Program-made: the position numbers and the translations under genes
DNA from: Cyclina sinensis
Lineage: Eukaryota; Mollusca; Bivalvia; Venerida; Veneridae
Reading direction: 5' to 3'
DNA: 64,000 bases
Assembly (NCBI GenBank): GCA_012932295.1
Contig: JAAONU010000024.1
Coordinates: forward strand, 103,271 to 167,270
Part shown: piece by piece, positions 1 to 11,123 of the stretch
How positions within the stretch are numbered: the first letter of the stretch is position 1
How the letters are laid out: every line of letters starts with the position of its first letter
Notes under the pieces: generated by a model
Seen by the model: only the letters and a program-made list of their open reading frames with translations
What the model was told of the DNA's origin: nothing
Database searches by the model: none

Positions 1-647
1 AATGATTTTCTTTTATTTTTCGAAATGTATTTCGTTACAACAGATAAGAAATGACACTTTTACGAAATGTTATGTCGTTATAGAATTAATAACTGTTACC
101 ATTTCGTAACAACGAAAAATTATTCCGTAAAATTTTTCAAATAAATTCATGGATTCTAAAACTTATTTCGTAAAAAAAAGAAAAAAAATATGGATTCTGA
201 ACGAAAATGTTATTTCGTAAAAACGGAATGCTTTTTCATAAATGAATTAGGTTAAATTAAATTTTATTTCGTAATTACGTTATATGTTTCCAAAGAACAA
301 AATACTTCGTTATTAAGAGGTAATGTAAATGTGTCAGCCTTAAAATTAAGTGTGTGAGATGTCATTTGAGAGACTCTTTAATCGCTTGCAATTTAAATCT
401 AGAAATATTTTTATGAAAAAAAAAGATAATAGTGATTATAGGCATTAAAGTAACGAAGAATGCGTTTAACAATTATCGATAATCATGTTATACAGATATT
501 TATAAACGTTCGGCTCGAACGGATTTCAACGCGCATCTTTGAAACGTGCGATGGTAAAACAACAAATTGAATGTAACTAACGAAGGAACAAGATACAAAC
601 GTTTCAGCTATTTGTAATCTCAGCATACCATTATGCGTACCATGGTT
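1..647. other. AT-rich DNA with repeated TTATTTCGTAA motif
   Basis: No gene is visible. The first 300 bases contain several copies and variants of TTATTTCGTAA / ATTTCGTTA (near 26, 117, 163, 210 and 262), giving a degenerate low-complexity stretch. The rest is unremarkable AT-rich sequence up to the LINE insertion site. Confidence 0.4.
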
Positions 648-658
648 TACTAAGTATT
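648..658. repeat. LINE target-site duplication, 3' side
   Basis: TACTAAGTATT directly abuts the poly(T) tract at 659-679. The same 11 bases recur at 4313-4323, on the other side of the LINE. Confidence 0.8.
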
Positions 659-969
659 TTTTTTTTTTTTTTTTTTTTTGAGGCCCCGGATCCGGGTAAC
701 CCCGTTTATTTTCCCCGTCATAGGTTAAGAAGAGGTCGGAGAACCATCCTCAACTAACCTTACAAGAACAATAATATAACATATTTATCTATAATTATCA
801 AATTGTCAGTGGCATAAAAAAGATATTCTTACAATATATATAACGGGGAAAAAGAACTAATTAAAGCACCTTTTGCCTCAGGGGCCAAATATATGCATAA
901 TGCAGCCATTAAGGTATCATATATCTGTAAGTGTAAAAAAGATTAAAATTTTAAAGTTGTAGGAAATTT

Positions 970-3621
970 TTAGGAAGAACATAAAAGATCTACAAGTGAC
1001 CAATATTTTTGGTATTTGTCAACTTTAATTGTCTTACTAAAAATTGACGAGGCTAGCGTAAGGCTTTTTTTTAGACCTATCAAAGATGGTATGACCTGCT
1101 TTCTTTTACATAAAAACAAATATCTTTTCATTTCTATACATAACATATTATAGTGTTCGAAACCCTTTTTAGTAAATCCAAGTATAAAGCTTTTTCTGTC
1201 TATATTACAACTAGTAGATGTATTTTCAATAATTCTTTTTACATTTGTTATCAAAGCTTGGCTAATGTTACAATCCCAGAACAAATGAAGAAGTGTTTCA
1301 TTTTCCATTTTACAAAAAGTACATAACTGTGTTGTTACTATATTCATTTTATACATCAGGAAATTTGTTCCTAAGATTCTATGTATAATTCTCATTTGTA
1401 GCCACTGAAGATATGTATCATCAGTGATGTTAAATACCCAGGTATATATGTATTTCCACTGTAAATCTTCATTTTCAAAAATAGTATTCCACTTAGCTTC
1501 ACATGTTGGCTTTTCTTTGTTCTGGATAAAAATACTATATATTGTTCGTTTACCTTTCATCTCCTGAAAAAAAGGCTTAAGATACAACGGTATTATGGGA
1601 GCAATGTATTCAGTTTCAATAAGTACTATGTTCGTTTTAAACTGATGTAAGTTCAAAAAATTTTTGATAACATTCTGGAGCCCCAGATATGTTAAAAAAT
1701 TAATTCTTACACCTGTTCTGTCTTCGAGTTGATTTCTATCAATAAAATTCCCATCTGAAGTTAGAATATCTTTTACAAATCGAATACCTTTATCATACCA
1801 TGATTTAATATACACAGGTTTACTACCAATAAGAAAATTTCTATTGTAGAAAAGGGGCAATTGTGAAAATTCAGTCATATTCTGTATTTGTATTTTTTCA
1901 GTAACTTCTGAGTAAGCTCTCAGAACATCTTTCCAAAAGGAATTTTTAAGCCTTTTTAATACAATGTCAGTATAGCATTTACCACAATTAAATATCTTTT
2001 TGAAATCTATAACATTATTAATAAACTGAAAACATTTACTGTTACCTGACGTAAGCATTCTTTTAATCCAATTCAGTTTCAGACTTTTCATATGTGCAAA
2101 AATATCAATCATCTTTAACCCGCCCTCTGATAAACTTTTGACAAGTACCGAGGCTTTAATTCTAGGTGGACCTTGCCATACAAAATCAAAAAATAGTTTA
2201 TTTATTACATGTAGCATGTGAGTATCTGGAATAGGTAAGGAAGTAAGCAGATGTGTCAAGAATGGCAGTAAGAGTGACTTAACTACCGTAATTCTTCCAA
2301 TTGGAGTTAGCTGCCTTCTCTTCCAGTACGAAATACTATTTTTGATTTTTTCAATTTTCTCTTTAAAATTAAGTTCTACCAGTTTTTCTAAATCTACATG
2401 AAAAATAATTCCAAGGAGTTTAAAACTCCGCACTCCCCAATTTAATTTCCATTTTGTTTTAATGGACCTCGTGCTATATTTTAAAGAGCCTATCCATACA
2501 ACATGCGTTTTGTCAAAATTAACCTTTAAGCCAGAATACAAAGCAAACTCATTCAGAACGTATAACGTAGTATTTAGGGACTTATCAGATCCATCTAGGA
2601 GTAAGGAAGTGTCGTCAGCAAACTGACTTATCTTATACTCTGTTTCGTTTATTTTTATACCATTTATATCTTTGCAATTTCTGATTTTTAAAGCTAGAAT
2701 CTCTACGCAAAGAATGAAAATATACGAACTTATTGGGTCACCCTGACGACAACCCCGTTCTACGGTGAAGAAGTTTGATAAATATCCATTTAGCTGAACA
2801 GCAGTTTTTATATCTGTATAAAAAATTGAAATCCATCTTTGAAAGTCTGGGCCGAAATTTAAAAAACTTAAAGTTTTCATAATAAAATCATGGGAAAGGG
2901 TATCAAAAGCCTTTTCAAAATCAATCATCATTAACAAACCAGGAATATTATTAATTTCTGCAAAATTCATTATGTCATATAAAAGTCGTGTGTTTTCGCC
3001 TATAAATCTGCCTTTTATAAAACCTGTTTGATCTTTATTTATAAGGACATCTAGCACCGATTTTAACCTGTTTGCTATTGAACCTGATGCTAATTTATAT
3101 ACCTTATTGAGAAGAGTTATAGGGCGCCAGTTTTTCAAATATTGTCTAGGTTTGTTATCTTTTGGGATGCAAATTATGATTCCTTGTTTTTGTGTTATTG
3201 ATAATTCACCTTGTTCAAAAGCATGGTTTATAGCTCTCACAACAAATTTACCTATTTTCCCCCAGAATACCTTAAAGAAATTTGAAGAAAAACCATCAGA
3301 ACCCGGACTTTTATCGTTATTCATATTTTTTAATGTTTCGGTGACTTCAGAATAAGTTAACCTTCCTTCTAGTTTTTTTGACTGGTTATTACTTAGCTTT
3401 GGAACAGTCATATTATTCAAATATCTATCCATATCAAAATCCGTGTATTGGTCAACTTTGGTATACAGATCTTTGTAAAATCTTTCCGTCTCTTTCAAAA
3501 TATCTTGCTGAGCATATATCATATTGCCCTTTTCTTTTTGAATAAAGGGTATTGTTTTGTTAACAAAATTATGTGTTTCTAAGTTACAAAAAAAAATGTG
3601 TTGCCTTTTCACCATTATCAA
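970..3621 (-). CDS. LINE ORF2: reverse transcriptase and C-terminal region
   Basis: An open frame of 883 codons encoding the RT part of an L1-like ORF2 protein, which copies LINE RNA into DNA at a nicked target. RT motifs appear in order: KSPGSDGF (about 104-111), WRPITLLN (165-172), the catalytic MMIDFEKAFD (231-240, Asp234), QGDPIS (293-298) and FADD (334-337). The thumb-like segment YWKRRQLTPIGRITVVKS follows. Near residue 770 lies CTFC...H...C (C-x2-C-x8-H-x4-C), the zinc-knuckle-like motif typical of L1-type C-termini. The Met used is only the first in this frame. The true protein continues upstream in another frame (see the endonuclease entry). The junction is at a run of nine T on the coding strand near 3590-3600, so a homopolymer indel or sequencing error is likely. 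Sure of RT; clade (L1 or Tx1) less sure. Confidence 0.92.
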   Translation of the reverse strand: MIMVKRQHIFFCNLETHNFVNKTIPFIQKEKGNMIYAQQDILKETERFYKDLYTKVDQYTDFDMDRYLNNMTVPKLSNNQSKKLEGRLTYSEVTETLKNMNNDKSPGSDGFSSNFFKVFWGKIGKFVVRAINHAFEQGELSITQKQGIIICIPKDNKPRQYLKNWRPITLLNKVYKLASGSIANRLKSVLDVLINKDQTGFIKGRFIGENTRLLYDIMNFAEINNIPGLLMMIDFEKAFDTLSHDFIMKTLSFLNFGPDFQRWISIFYTDIKTAVQLNGYLSNFFTVERGCRQGDPISSYIFILCVEILALKIRNCKDINGIKINETEYKISQFADDTSLLLDGSDKSLNTTLYVLNEFALYSGLKVNFDKTHVVWIGSLKYSTRSIKTKWKLNWGVRSFKLLGIIFHVDLEKLVELNFKEKIEKIKNSISYWKRRQLTPIGRITVVKSLLLPFLTHLLTSLPIPDTHMLHVINKLFFDFVWQGPPRIKASVLVKSLSEGGLKMIDIFAHMKSLKLNWIKRMLTSGNSKCFQFINNVIDFKKIFNCGKCYTDIVLKRLKNSFWKDVLRAYSEVTEKIQIQNMTEFSQLPLFYNRNFLIGSKPVYIKSWYDKGIRFVKDILTSDGNFIDRNQLEDRTGVRINFLTYLGLQNVIKNFLNLHQFKTNIVLIETEYIAPIIPLYLKPFFQEMKGKRTIYSIFIQNKEKPTCEAKWNTIFENEDLQWKYIYTWVFNITDDTYLQWLQMRIIHRILGTNFLMYKMNIVTTQLCTFCKMENETLLHLFWDCNISQALITNVKRIIENTSTSCNIDRKSFILGFTKKGFEHYNMLCIEMKRYLFLCKRKQVIPSLIGLKKSLTLASSIFSKTIKVDKYQKYWSLVDLLCSS

Positions 3622-4312
3622 TCCAATTTGCTCTGGATCTTACAAAATGTCCCTTCATTTTTTCCTTTCTTATATCTTGTAGTTCAGCCTGTAATAAAAT
3701 TAAATTCTCTCTGTTTTCTTCACTAAAGTTTTCTTCTAGTTTTTTGATTTCTGATATTAAAAAAAATTCTCTTGTTTTTTTAGTCTTGGTCTTATAACTA
3801 GAGTATGAAATTGTTTTTCCTCTGATTTCCATTAATAAAGTTTCTAAAAAAAGTCCATCATCTATAACAAATTGTATTTCTTCATCATAAATGTTTTTTA
3901 AGTTTGAAAGATTGTAAATCGGTAAGCAATATTGTTTTTTCACTTCTTCTATTTTTTCATTAATACAGTTTAAATAATCTACTTCGAGCAATAAAGAATT
4001 ATTAAACTTCCAGAGGCCTTTACCATGTTCGATATTTGAAAGGTTTAAATTCAAAGTAATAATTGAGTGGTCTGACCTGTAACTAATATCAATATCACAA
4101 TTTCTGACATTTGGAAGAAACCCTTCTGTTAATAAAAAGAAATCAAGTCTTCCTTGTTGGAATGGATTTGTTCTCCTCCATGAATATTTTCTAATATCAC
4201 CGTTTAGTTCTCGAAATGGGTCATATAAGTGTCTATCTCGCATTTCATCTAATAAGTAACTTCTAGCTTTTCTATTATGGTTAAGAGATTTATAATTACA
4301 ATAATCTAACTC
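3584..4312 (-). pseudogene. LINE ORF2 endonuclease C-terminal half, frameshifted
   Basis: The frame stays open from the LINE 5' end at 4312 (first residues ELDYCNYKS) to a stop at 3584; the first Met is at 4243. It matches the C-terminal half of an apurinic-like endonuclease: YSWRRTNPFQQGRLDFFL, then YRSDHS with the catalytic-type SDH near residue 58 of the Met-started segment. A linker region leads towards the RT. The N-terminal endonuclease residues are missing because the copy is 5'-truncated. The frame differs from the RT frame and overlaps it by 38 bp around the T homopolymer, so this copy cannot make an intact ORF2 protein. Confidence 0.85.
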
Positions 4313-4323
4313 TACTAAGTATT
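4313..4323. repeat. LINE target-site duplication, 5' side
   Basis: The second TACTAAGTATT copy, immediately next to the first endonuclease codon of the truncated LINE. Confidence 0.8.
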
Positions 4324-5045
4324 AGATTATCCACCAATAGAAGTCATGCAAATATTCATTCGCCATTGTCTTGAAGTTATCATCCTAAATAGGTCAAAAG
4401 TGAGATTACACAGGCTGTGTAAACTATCGGTAGTGTACTCAAATTTATGTGTCGGTCATGTAGACTTTTTTCTAAGGTCATTTGCATAACCCATTTTTTT
4501 CGATCACCCAAATTTAGTTCCGAAATCTTTACATGAATAAGCACCGACAGACTATACATCTTAAAGCTGTCTAGACATTAAAGTGATAGTTTTGAACATG
4601 ATGTTAACTTGACTGTAAATAAAAATATTTTGAAACTGTCTGCTTTTTTTTTTGCAACACAACAATACTGACAAAAAGGGTCAATGAGGAGCATGAAAAT
4701 AGTAGAAAATTTTGAATATGGTTAATATTGTATCAACATGTACTAAAGTATTTCTGCACCAGAGAGAATGGTAATTTGAAATAAACTGAATTCGTTTGTT
4801 GAAAAGCTTTCGCACCTAGTTAGTCAGACAATTCAATGCCCCTTAAGTGTTTAGTTTACCTAATCAGCTTGAAACTAGCCTCCTACATGGATCTTATATT
4901 GTACAACTTCAATATTTCCCATTAAGGATACAAACCATTTTCACTGGTTTTCAACAAATTACAAAAGAAAGCTAATTCAGGGTTTTCCTGTACATATTTT
5001 CAAGCATGCCTATGGTCGTAAGATCTAAATTTTCAAATACATTTC
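4324..5045. other. No gene seen
   Basis: AT-rich sequence between the LINE and the Tc1 remnant. I could not find the left inverted repeat or the N-terminal coding part expected of a complete Tc1 element. Confidence 0.4.
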
Positions 5046-5387
5046 TTGAAAATTCAATTAGAAAATCAAATCAAATTATGTCGTAGAAAATTGTTGAAAG
5101 GTTGTCGGCGTTTCCTTACATTTAAAAGAAATCAACTCGAAGGAATAGAGCATATGGACTGGACTGCCCGCTCTCCTGATCTTAATCCAACAGAGCATGT
5201 ATGGGACATACTCCAACGACGGACCAGTGCGTGTCCAGCTCAACCACAGACCCGGAAGGACTTCACACAAGCGCTCATTGAGGAGTGGGCAAGAATACTT
5301 CGTCCTGCAGTCAGGAAAGTGATTCGCAGCTTCAATTCCAGGTGTAGGGCTGTGATTGACGCTAGAGGTGGTCACACGCGATATTAA
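5046..5387 (+). pseudogene. Tc1/mariner transposase, C-terminal fragment
   Basis: A 113-codon frame whose second half is a clear Tc1/mariner-superfamily transposase end. DWTARSPDLNPTEHVWDIL (residues about 38-56) contains the third catalytic acidic residue region (the E of NPTEH), and the protein ends in RCRAVIDARGGHTRY, a family-typical tail. The enzyme cuts and pastes the element at TA sites. The first ~35 residues do not match and probably come from frameshifted upstream sequence. The HTH domains and the first two catalytic Asp residues are absent, so this is an inactive 5'-deleted remnant. A probable right inverted repeat lies ~200 bp downstream. Confidence 0.85.
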
Positions 5388-5587
5388 CTTTACTTGGTGT
5401 GTGACTTTCAACATGTAACATTGCTTGTTGTAAAATTTCATGTCCCACCCACCAATATGCAAACTTTAGTAGTGACCACACCTTTTGATCACATATGTGT
5501 TTACCATTGTTATTCGCTATTAAGTTCTTTAACATTTGTTAACTACAGATACCATGTAGTTTATGTAATGAATTTTTTTGTTTGTTA

Positions 5588-5652
5588 TAATTAAATATTG
5601 ATGAAATTTTAGCCCTTTAATTATGTGGTCCTTATATTATTTTGAGTATATA
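5588..5652 (+). repeat. Probable right end of the Tc1-like element
   Basis: ATTATGTGGTCCTTATATTA followed by TTTTGAGTA and TA resembles the right terminus of Tc1-like elements, whose other end typically begins TACTCAAAATAAT. It lies 200-260 bp after the transposase stop. The matching left end was not found, so the call rests on resemblance and position. Confidence 0.4.
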
Positions 5653-6131
5653 TCATTGACACCAGTGAATGGAAGATAACAGTTATTTAAAAGTTTCTCC
5701 TTACAGAGGTACAGTCGTTTAAGTTCTTTCGGGCGGAATGGCGGGTAGGGATTGGAACATATACTATACATCAAGTCTGAGCATTTACAATTAAAAAAGA
5801 CGTTTTGCGAGAGACTTGTTTCAGTACAAAGTCGTAAAGTCGGGGCGGCAGATTATGTTATCATCTAGTAAAATTGAATTGGTAACAGTGTTTTTCAACA
5901 ATATTTATTATTTCTGATCTTGAGTCGTGAATCACCCTCTTGACTTTAAGACTTACACTTCAGTTTTTTTCCTATCTTAAAAAATTCCAAAGTTAACTTA
6001 AATGTGTCTGTAAGCGTCTTAAAAGATAATAGAAAATCATGTTTTTAAGTTATTTAGCTTTTGGCCCAAATTTTACGATGTAGTATATACTCAGTTATTA
6101 ACTCAAATGACTTTACTACTCTGTGTAGCTT

Positions 6132-7830
6132 TTTATGCCCCTATCGAAGATAGGGAGTATATGGTTTTGCAAATGTCGGTCGATCGGTAGACACTTTCGT
6201 TTCTGATCAATGTCTAGAGAACCCTTGGTCCCAACTTCCTCAGACTTAGCTTGTAGGCTGACTATGGCTAGTAGATGACCCCTATAGTACTGCAGGTCAT
6301 CAGGTTAAAGGGTTGAAGTCACAGAGACCATGAAAAGCAAAACGGTTTCCGATCAATAACTTTCGAACCCTTAGTTCCAAGTTATTTAAACTTCATAGAT
6401 TGGTCATGGCCAGAAGAGGACCACTATATATTCCAACTTACCAGGTCGAAGGTCAAGGTCACAGTGACATTGAATAGCAAAATTGTTTCCGATCAATAAC
6501 TAAAGAACCATTGGTCCAGGTACTTCAGACTTAGCGTATAGGTTGGTTATGACTTGTAGATGACCACTATATATTCCACCTCAACAGGTCGAAAGTCAAG
6601 GTCACAATGACCTTGGATAGCAAATCGGTTTCCGATAATTAACTATAGAACCACTGGTCCCAGGTTCTTCAAACTTAATTGTGTAATTGTCATTGCCAGT
6701 AGAAGATCACTATATATTCGACCTCACCAGGTCGAAGATCAAGGTCACTGTGACATTGAATAGCAAAATTGTTTCCGATCAATAACTAAAGAAAGCTTGG
6801 TCCCAGGTTTTTCAAACTTAGTGTGTGGATTGGTCATGGCAAGTAGAAGACCACTAAATATTCCACCTCACCAGGTCAAAGGTCAAGATCACAGTGACCT
6901 TGATTAGCAAAACGGTTTCCGATTAGTAACTATAGAACTGTTGGTCCCAGACTCTTCAAACTTAGTGTGTGGAATTGTCATGGATAGTAGATGACCACTT
7001 TATATTCTACCTTAGCAGGTCAAAGGTCAAGGTCGCTGTGACCTTGAATAGCAAAACGGTTTTCGATCAATAATATAGAGCTCTTAGTCCCAATGACTAA
7101 TTATTAATATGTAGGTTGGTCATGTCTAGTAGATGACTCTTAAAGCTATTAATGTCACCAGGTCAAAAGCCAAGGTCACAATGGCCTTGAGAAGCAAAGT
7201 ATTTTGCTTCTTCATAACTATAGAACGTTTGGGTCCAGGTTCTTCAATCTTGGTGTATGGGTTGGCCATGTCCAGTAGATGACCTCTGTAGCTTTTCAGG
7301 TCAAATGTCAATGTCACAGTGGACCTGTATAGCAAAATGGTTTCAGATGAATTTCTATAGAACGCTTGGGCTCGCCTCCACAACACTTCATAGGTAGGTT
7401 TGTCATGACAATTAGATGACCACTCTTGTTTTATTATTATAAAGTCAAAGGTCAAGGTCACATTGACCTTGAAAAGCAAACCTGTTTCTGCTAAATGTCT
7501 AGGGAACCGTTGGGCCTAGGTTCGTCAAAATTAGTAGTAGGTCTATCTTGATCAGTAGATGATAACTGTCGTTTTTCAGGTCATTGAGTCAAAGGCCAAG
7601 GGTCACAGTGACCTACAAAAACCAAATGGTTTCCGATAAATAACTGTAGAACGATTCAGTCCATGTTCCTCAAACTTGGTGTATAAGTTGTTTATGCTTT
7701 GAAGATGAGCCCTTTAGTTTTCGGGTCACTTCGTCAAAGGTCAAGTTACTGTGTCTTTGAAAAGCAAAATGGTTTCATATCAATAACTATAGAACGCTTG
7801 GTCCAAGCTCCTCAAAACTATGAATAAGGC
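6132..7830 (+). repeat. Tandem array A, ~143-bp unit, about 12 copies
   Basis: Starts at a hairpin-like TATGCCCCTATCGAAGATAG. Diverged units follow, each with a GATCAATAACTATAGAAC segment, a CAAACTTAGTGTGTAGG segment and an AGGTCAAAGGTCAAGGTCA..TGACCTTGA segment. GATCAATAAC recurs at 6351, 6491, ~6633, 6777, 6921 and 7065, a 140-144 bp period. Copies decay rightwards and stop near 7830. The same family occurs inverted at 52,565-53,700. ORFs in it are by-products of the array. Confidence 0.9.
6599..6613. promoter_or_regulatory. Perfect palindromic nuclear-receptor-type site (IR3) in array
   Basis: AGGTCACAATGACCT is an exact inverted repeat of AGGTCA with 3-bp spacing, the consensus form of an oestrogen-response-element-type site. 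Further exact IR3 sites are at 7455-7469 (spacer CAT) and 52,809-52,821 (13-bp core GGTCACTGTGACC). Exact DR1 sites AGGTCAAAGGTCA are at 6873-6885 and 7018-7030. The match is seen directly; binding in vivo is unknown. Confidence 0.3.
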
Positions 7831-9309
7831 GCTGGGGTTTATTTGAGTCACAGTCAAGTAAATTTACTGCATGCAGTGCTAAAATAGCTGTTTTATACAT
7901 TTAATTTAGTAACTTTTGTTTCATTCAAACTGGAAGGCTTCATAAATGTGTTCGCTTAAGTGTAAAAACACACTCTGTTGCAAACAGTTGTGTGTTCAAG
8001 GTCCCTGTGACTACTTATTTAATATTTGTAGTTTTGCCGCCTGCAGCAGATGCAGCGTTATGTTTTAATGAAGATCTGTCTCATTTATTCCTTTGAACTT
8101 GTAACCGCATTGTTATATAGCACAGGTATATCATTTGTTTGAAATCATCAAGAAGATTGTTTCTTTAATCACTATAACTCTATACACACCCCGATAGGCA
8201 GATGTTTTAAATGGCATGTTTCCTTAAATCAACGTTTCTCTTCTTATTTGAAAAAAAATAAATGACTCCTTTGATACTTTTGTTAAGGTACATTATAAAC
8301 ATTTACAAGCAATAAACCAGCCGTCAAAGACCTGATCGCTCCTCCCACGTGATCACGTAAAACTCAACCTAGGACAAGCAAATCATATCTTCATAGCTAA
8401 CCTATACCACTTATCCGTTTGATTAATAGAGATCAGAGAACTCAAGCTAAAAGTATGAAACGTAGACCACAACTCGAAAATTTGTGCATTAGGGTTTGAA
8501 TTTTGTATTTGCTATTTTAATCGCAAAAGTTTCTAGTAGCTGACACCCTCCTAAAACTAAAAACTAATACAAATTATTTTTGAAACATAGTCAAACATGA
8601 AAAATTGCCTTTTTTGTATTTTGCAACAAACCGGAACAACGGCATTTATTCCACGAAGATTCTAAAGAAAGTTTCAAATTATTTCTGCACATTATTCTGG
8701 AGTTATTAGGGTGATCATACATTCAAATAGTTTAAAGATACAATGGAAAGTTTGTTTAAGGTCAAAATAAATTCTTAAGTCAACAATAACCATGCAAAAA
8801 TGTAAAAGAAAAACAACATTTTTATGCGATTTTGCCATATTGACAAGAACTGTATTTGAAATTATCGTGGCAGTCACCTTCCAAAATGATCCCAGAATAA
8901 CATGTTAAACGTTTTTTATGGTATTAAGCCATTCTGATATATTGACTGAGCGTGTGAAATAACAAGAATTTGTAACACAGTTACCAACGTCCCCCGCCTA
9001 GGAGAAGTTTTACATGAAATTTTTACAAAATTCTGGTATTTCAAAAGATTGAAGTATGGATCTGGACTTTCAGTGCAAAATGTTGATCAATGCTAGATCT
9101 GCACATGCAACAATAAATTTATTAAAGAAATAGAACAAAATAACTCCTGTGTATGTGTCAACAGAAACACATTTGTGTAGTTGTTATCACTATTTCAAAA
9201 CCACAAAATGTGACAAATACAGATCAATACAAACCATTTATAAAACAGATAAAATTCTCAGGAAATGGTCGGCGTAAGAAACTAGAATCACTCTACTAGT
9301 GCACTGTAC
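7831..9309. other. No gene seen
   Basis: AT-rich sequence between array A and the Helentron remnant. Only short frames without recognisable domains are present. Confidence 0.4.
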
Positions 9310-9344
9310 GTTATCAGATGCGAAAATCAGGTCCAATGTTCTTC

Positions 9345-10186
9345 CCAAGTTATTTATCATGAAAAAACTTAATTACAACTGTATCATCAGGCATCAAGTT
9401 AAAGTCTCCAACAAGTATAATTATATGTGACTTAGGTAAAGCATTGACGGCAGATGAAACGAGAGTAAAAACCACATATTTATTGATTTGAGCTGGTCTG
9501 TAAGTAACAGCTATGAAGAAGTTTCTACCTTGATCTGAAACTATTCAAGACATAAACTGGGTGGAACTGTTATTTTCAAAATCAGTTGACTCTCTTTTAG
9601 TGAACATTGCTAGACCAAGTTGTGTCGGCTTAAAGTTTCCGCAGAATCCTTCTAAAGGACATTTTTCTGCAGTGTGAGTTTCTGTTAAGCAAAGAGCATT
9701 CAATCTTGAAGTATGTCTTTCAGCCAAGACTGAGATGTGGGCTTTAAGGGAACAAATATTGAGAAAACCTATGCCCACACTTGCACTAGGGTCCAGGTTT
9801 TCGAATGGATGTTCCCAACTGAAAGTTAAGTGCTCACGCAGCCTGTCCATTTCTACTAGAGCCGACTTGTTTACTTTGATTTTGTCTGCAGTAAAATTGC
9901 CTAACTTTGAACCATCACGTGACGTTGCTCTGCTGAGCATTGTATAAACATGACCCTCCATGACAGACTTCATCGTCGGAGGTAGTTCAGGGTTAGCAAT
10001 ACAGTGTGTGTTGGTAATTCCCTGAGACTTGTGAGCAGTTAAGCCAAATGCTAAAACTAAAAGGTACATTGTTCTCTCGACAGGAACTGGACATTCAGGC
10101 TTTTGTTCACCAATGCTTATGAATTCAACTTTTCCAACAACACCATTTACTAGTCCGTCAGGAAGATCAATATTCCCTGTGATCAT
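9345..10186 (-). pseudogene. Helentron helicase C-terminus plus endonuclease
   Basis: From 10,186 the frame carries Pif1-type helicase motifs: GLVNGVVGKVEFI, then LAFGLTAHKSQGITN (motif V region, residues ~46-60) and EGHVYTMLSRATS (motif VI, ~78-90). The sequence then passes into an endonuclease domain with NICSLKAHISVLAE and ALCLTETHT (~142-170). After the stop at 9545 the endonuclease continues in a shifted frame, with VAVTYRPAQINK and the diagnostic VGDFN (about 9361-9420), and further down TLDLIFASDN near 9310. Helicase followed by endonuclease in one chain is the Helentron arrangement. At least one frameshift makes it a pseudogene. Confidence 0.8.
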
Positions 10187-10472
10187 GGCAGTAGCTCCGA
10201 CAGCTATAGTTAGAGTAGACGGTTATCCCTCCGTTGAGTATATCTGATTGGTAGTAATTTGTACTGAAACAGTGTTTGTATGATTATCTTTATTTGAATC
10301 TATTAAATGTATAGTTATTTTTCCAGGCAAATTTGCTATCATTTGATTATTGTATGTTCCTGCTTGATCTTAAGTTAAAACATATTGACTGTGTCATGTG
10401 GAAATGAATCAGTTGGATTTTTTTGTAGCTCTAGCAAATTCACAATATATTCATCAGTGAAGTCACCTGTCC

Positions 10473-10709
10473 TTACACGAGAAAGTATGGTTGCAAAGTC
10501 TGGGTCACATTCTGTCTAACGGGTGTGTCTCCAACAGGGTTCAGTTGTAACAAGTCACCCACAACTAAGGTCGCCACACCAGCAAATGGAGTGTTGTAAT
10601 CTTGAAAGATGTCTTGTAAGGCAAAATGCAGGTTTTGTAAATTCTGTGACCCAAACATTGAGATTACTTCAGCAATTATGAGTTTTAAATTTGCATACAA
10701 TGATCGCAT
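10473..10709 (-). pseudogene. Helentron helicase, Walker B segment
   Basis: A 78-codon fragment with KLIIAEVISM where Pif1/Helitron helicases have LIIDEISM: the acidic Walker B pair is disrupted. PFAGVATLVVGDLLQLNPVG, a strongly conserved motif III region, follows (residues ~42-61). It lies between the Walker A fragment and the motif V-VI fragment in the expected order. ATP hydrolysis would be lost. Confidence 0.8.
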
Positions 10710-10854
10710 CTTGTTGAGTCTTTCAGATCCATTTTTTTATATTCAGATGATTTTGAACTTTGGTTTTAACTGGTAGAGCAAATGCAGAATGAAGGGTTGT
10801 CTCATTGATACCTCTAGCTGCTTTACCAGTTGAAGCTGTTAACAAAACTGTTGG

Positions 10855-11085
10855 TTAGTCAGGATTCTGGACTGGAGTTTTCAGAGCTCTAGTCACTCCC
10901 TGATAGATTGTATTAACTAGATGGGACTTATCAACACCTCCACTCCTACTTAAAAAGATATAAAATGGTGATGGTTTGTCTTCCTGTAATCGTGTTTCTG
11001 TAGCCCAGTTGAACATAAAATCAAATAGGTACTTCTGTTTTTCATTCAGTGTTTGAACAAATTTGTGGAAGTCCTGATCCGTCAT
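10855..11085 (-). pseudogene. Helentron helicase, Walker A segment
   Basis: A 76-codon fragment. LNEKQKYLFDFMFNW precedes FYIFLSRSGGVDKSHLVNTI, the degenerate counterpart of the Helitron Walker A (normally G-x-G-V/T-G-K-S-H). The residue before Lys is Asp instead of Gly, so nucleotide binding is probably impaired. It lies directly upstream (on the minus strand) of the Walker B fragment. Confidence 0.75.
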
Positions 11086-11123
11086 CTGGTAAGTTGGAGT
11101 TTATGTGAAAGTTTTATTTCTGT

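Larger units (their letters stand above)
659..4312 (-). mobile_element. L1-like LINE, 5'-truncated, minus strand
   Basis: A non-LTR retrotransposon copy read on the minus strand. Its poly(A) tail appears as poly(T) at 659-679, followed inward by a ~290-bp 3' UTR that starts with a GGATCC-centred small palindrome. The coding part runs from about 970 up to 4312 and starts abruptly inside the endonuclease domain, as expected of incomplete target-primed reverse transcription. Flanking 11-bp duplications (648-658 and 4313-4323) fix both ends and give an insertion of about 3.65 kb. The protein resembles L1/Tx1-type ORF2 (EN, RT, C-terminal CCHC-like knuckle). The long open RT frame suggests a fairly recent insertion. 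Confidence 0.9.

Noticed and set aside
3107..3355. Plus-strand frame of 82 codons
   Set aside because: It is antisense to the LINE reverse-transcriptase frame.
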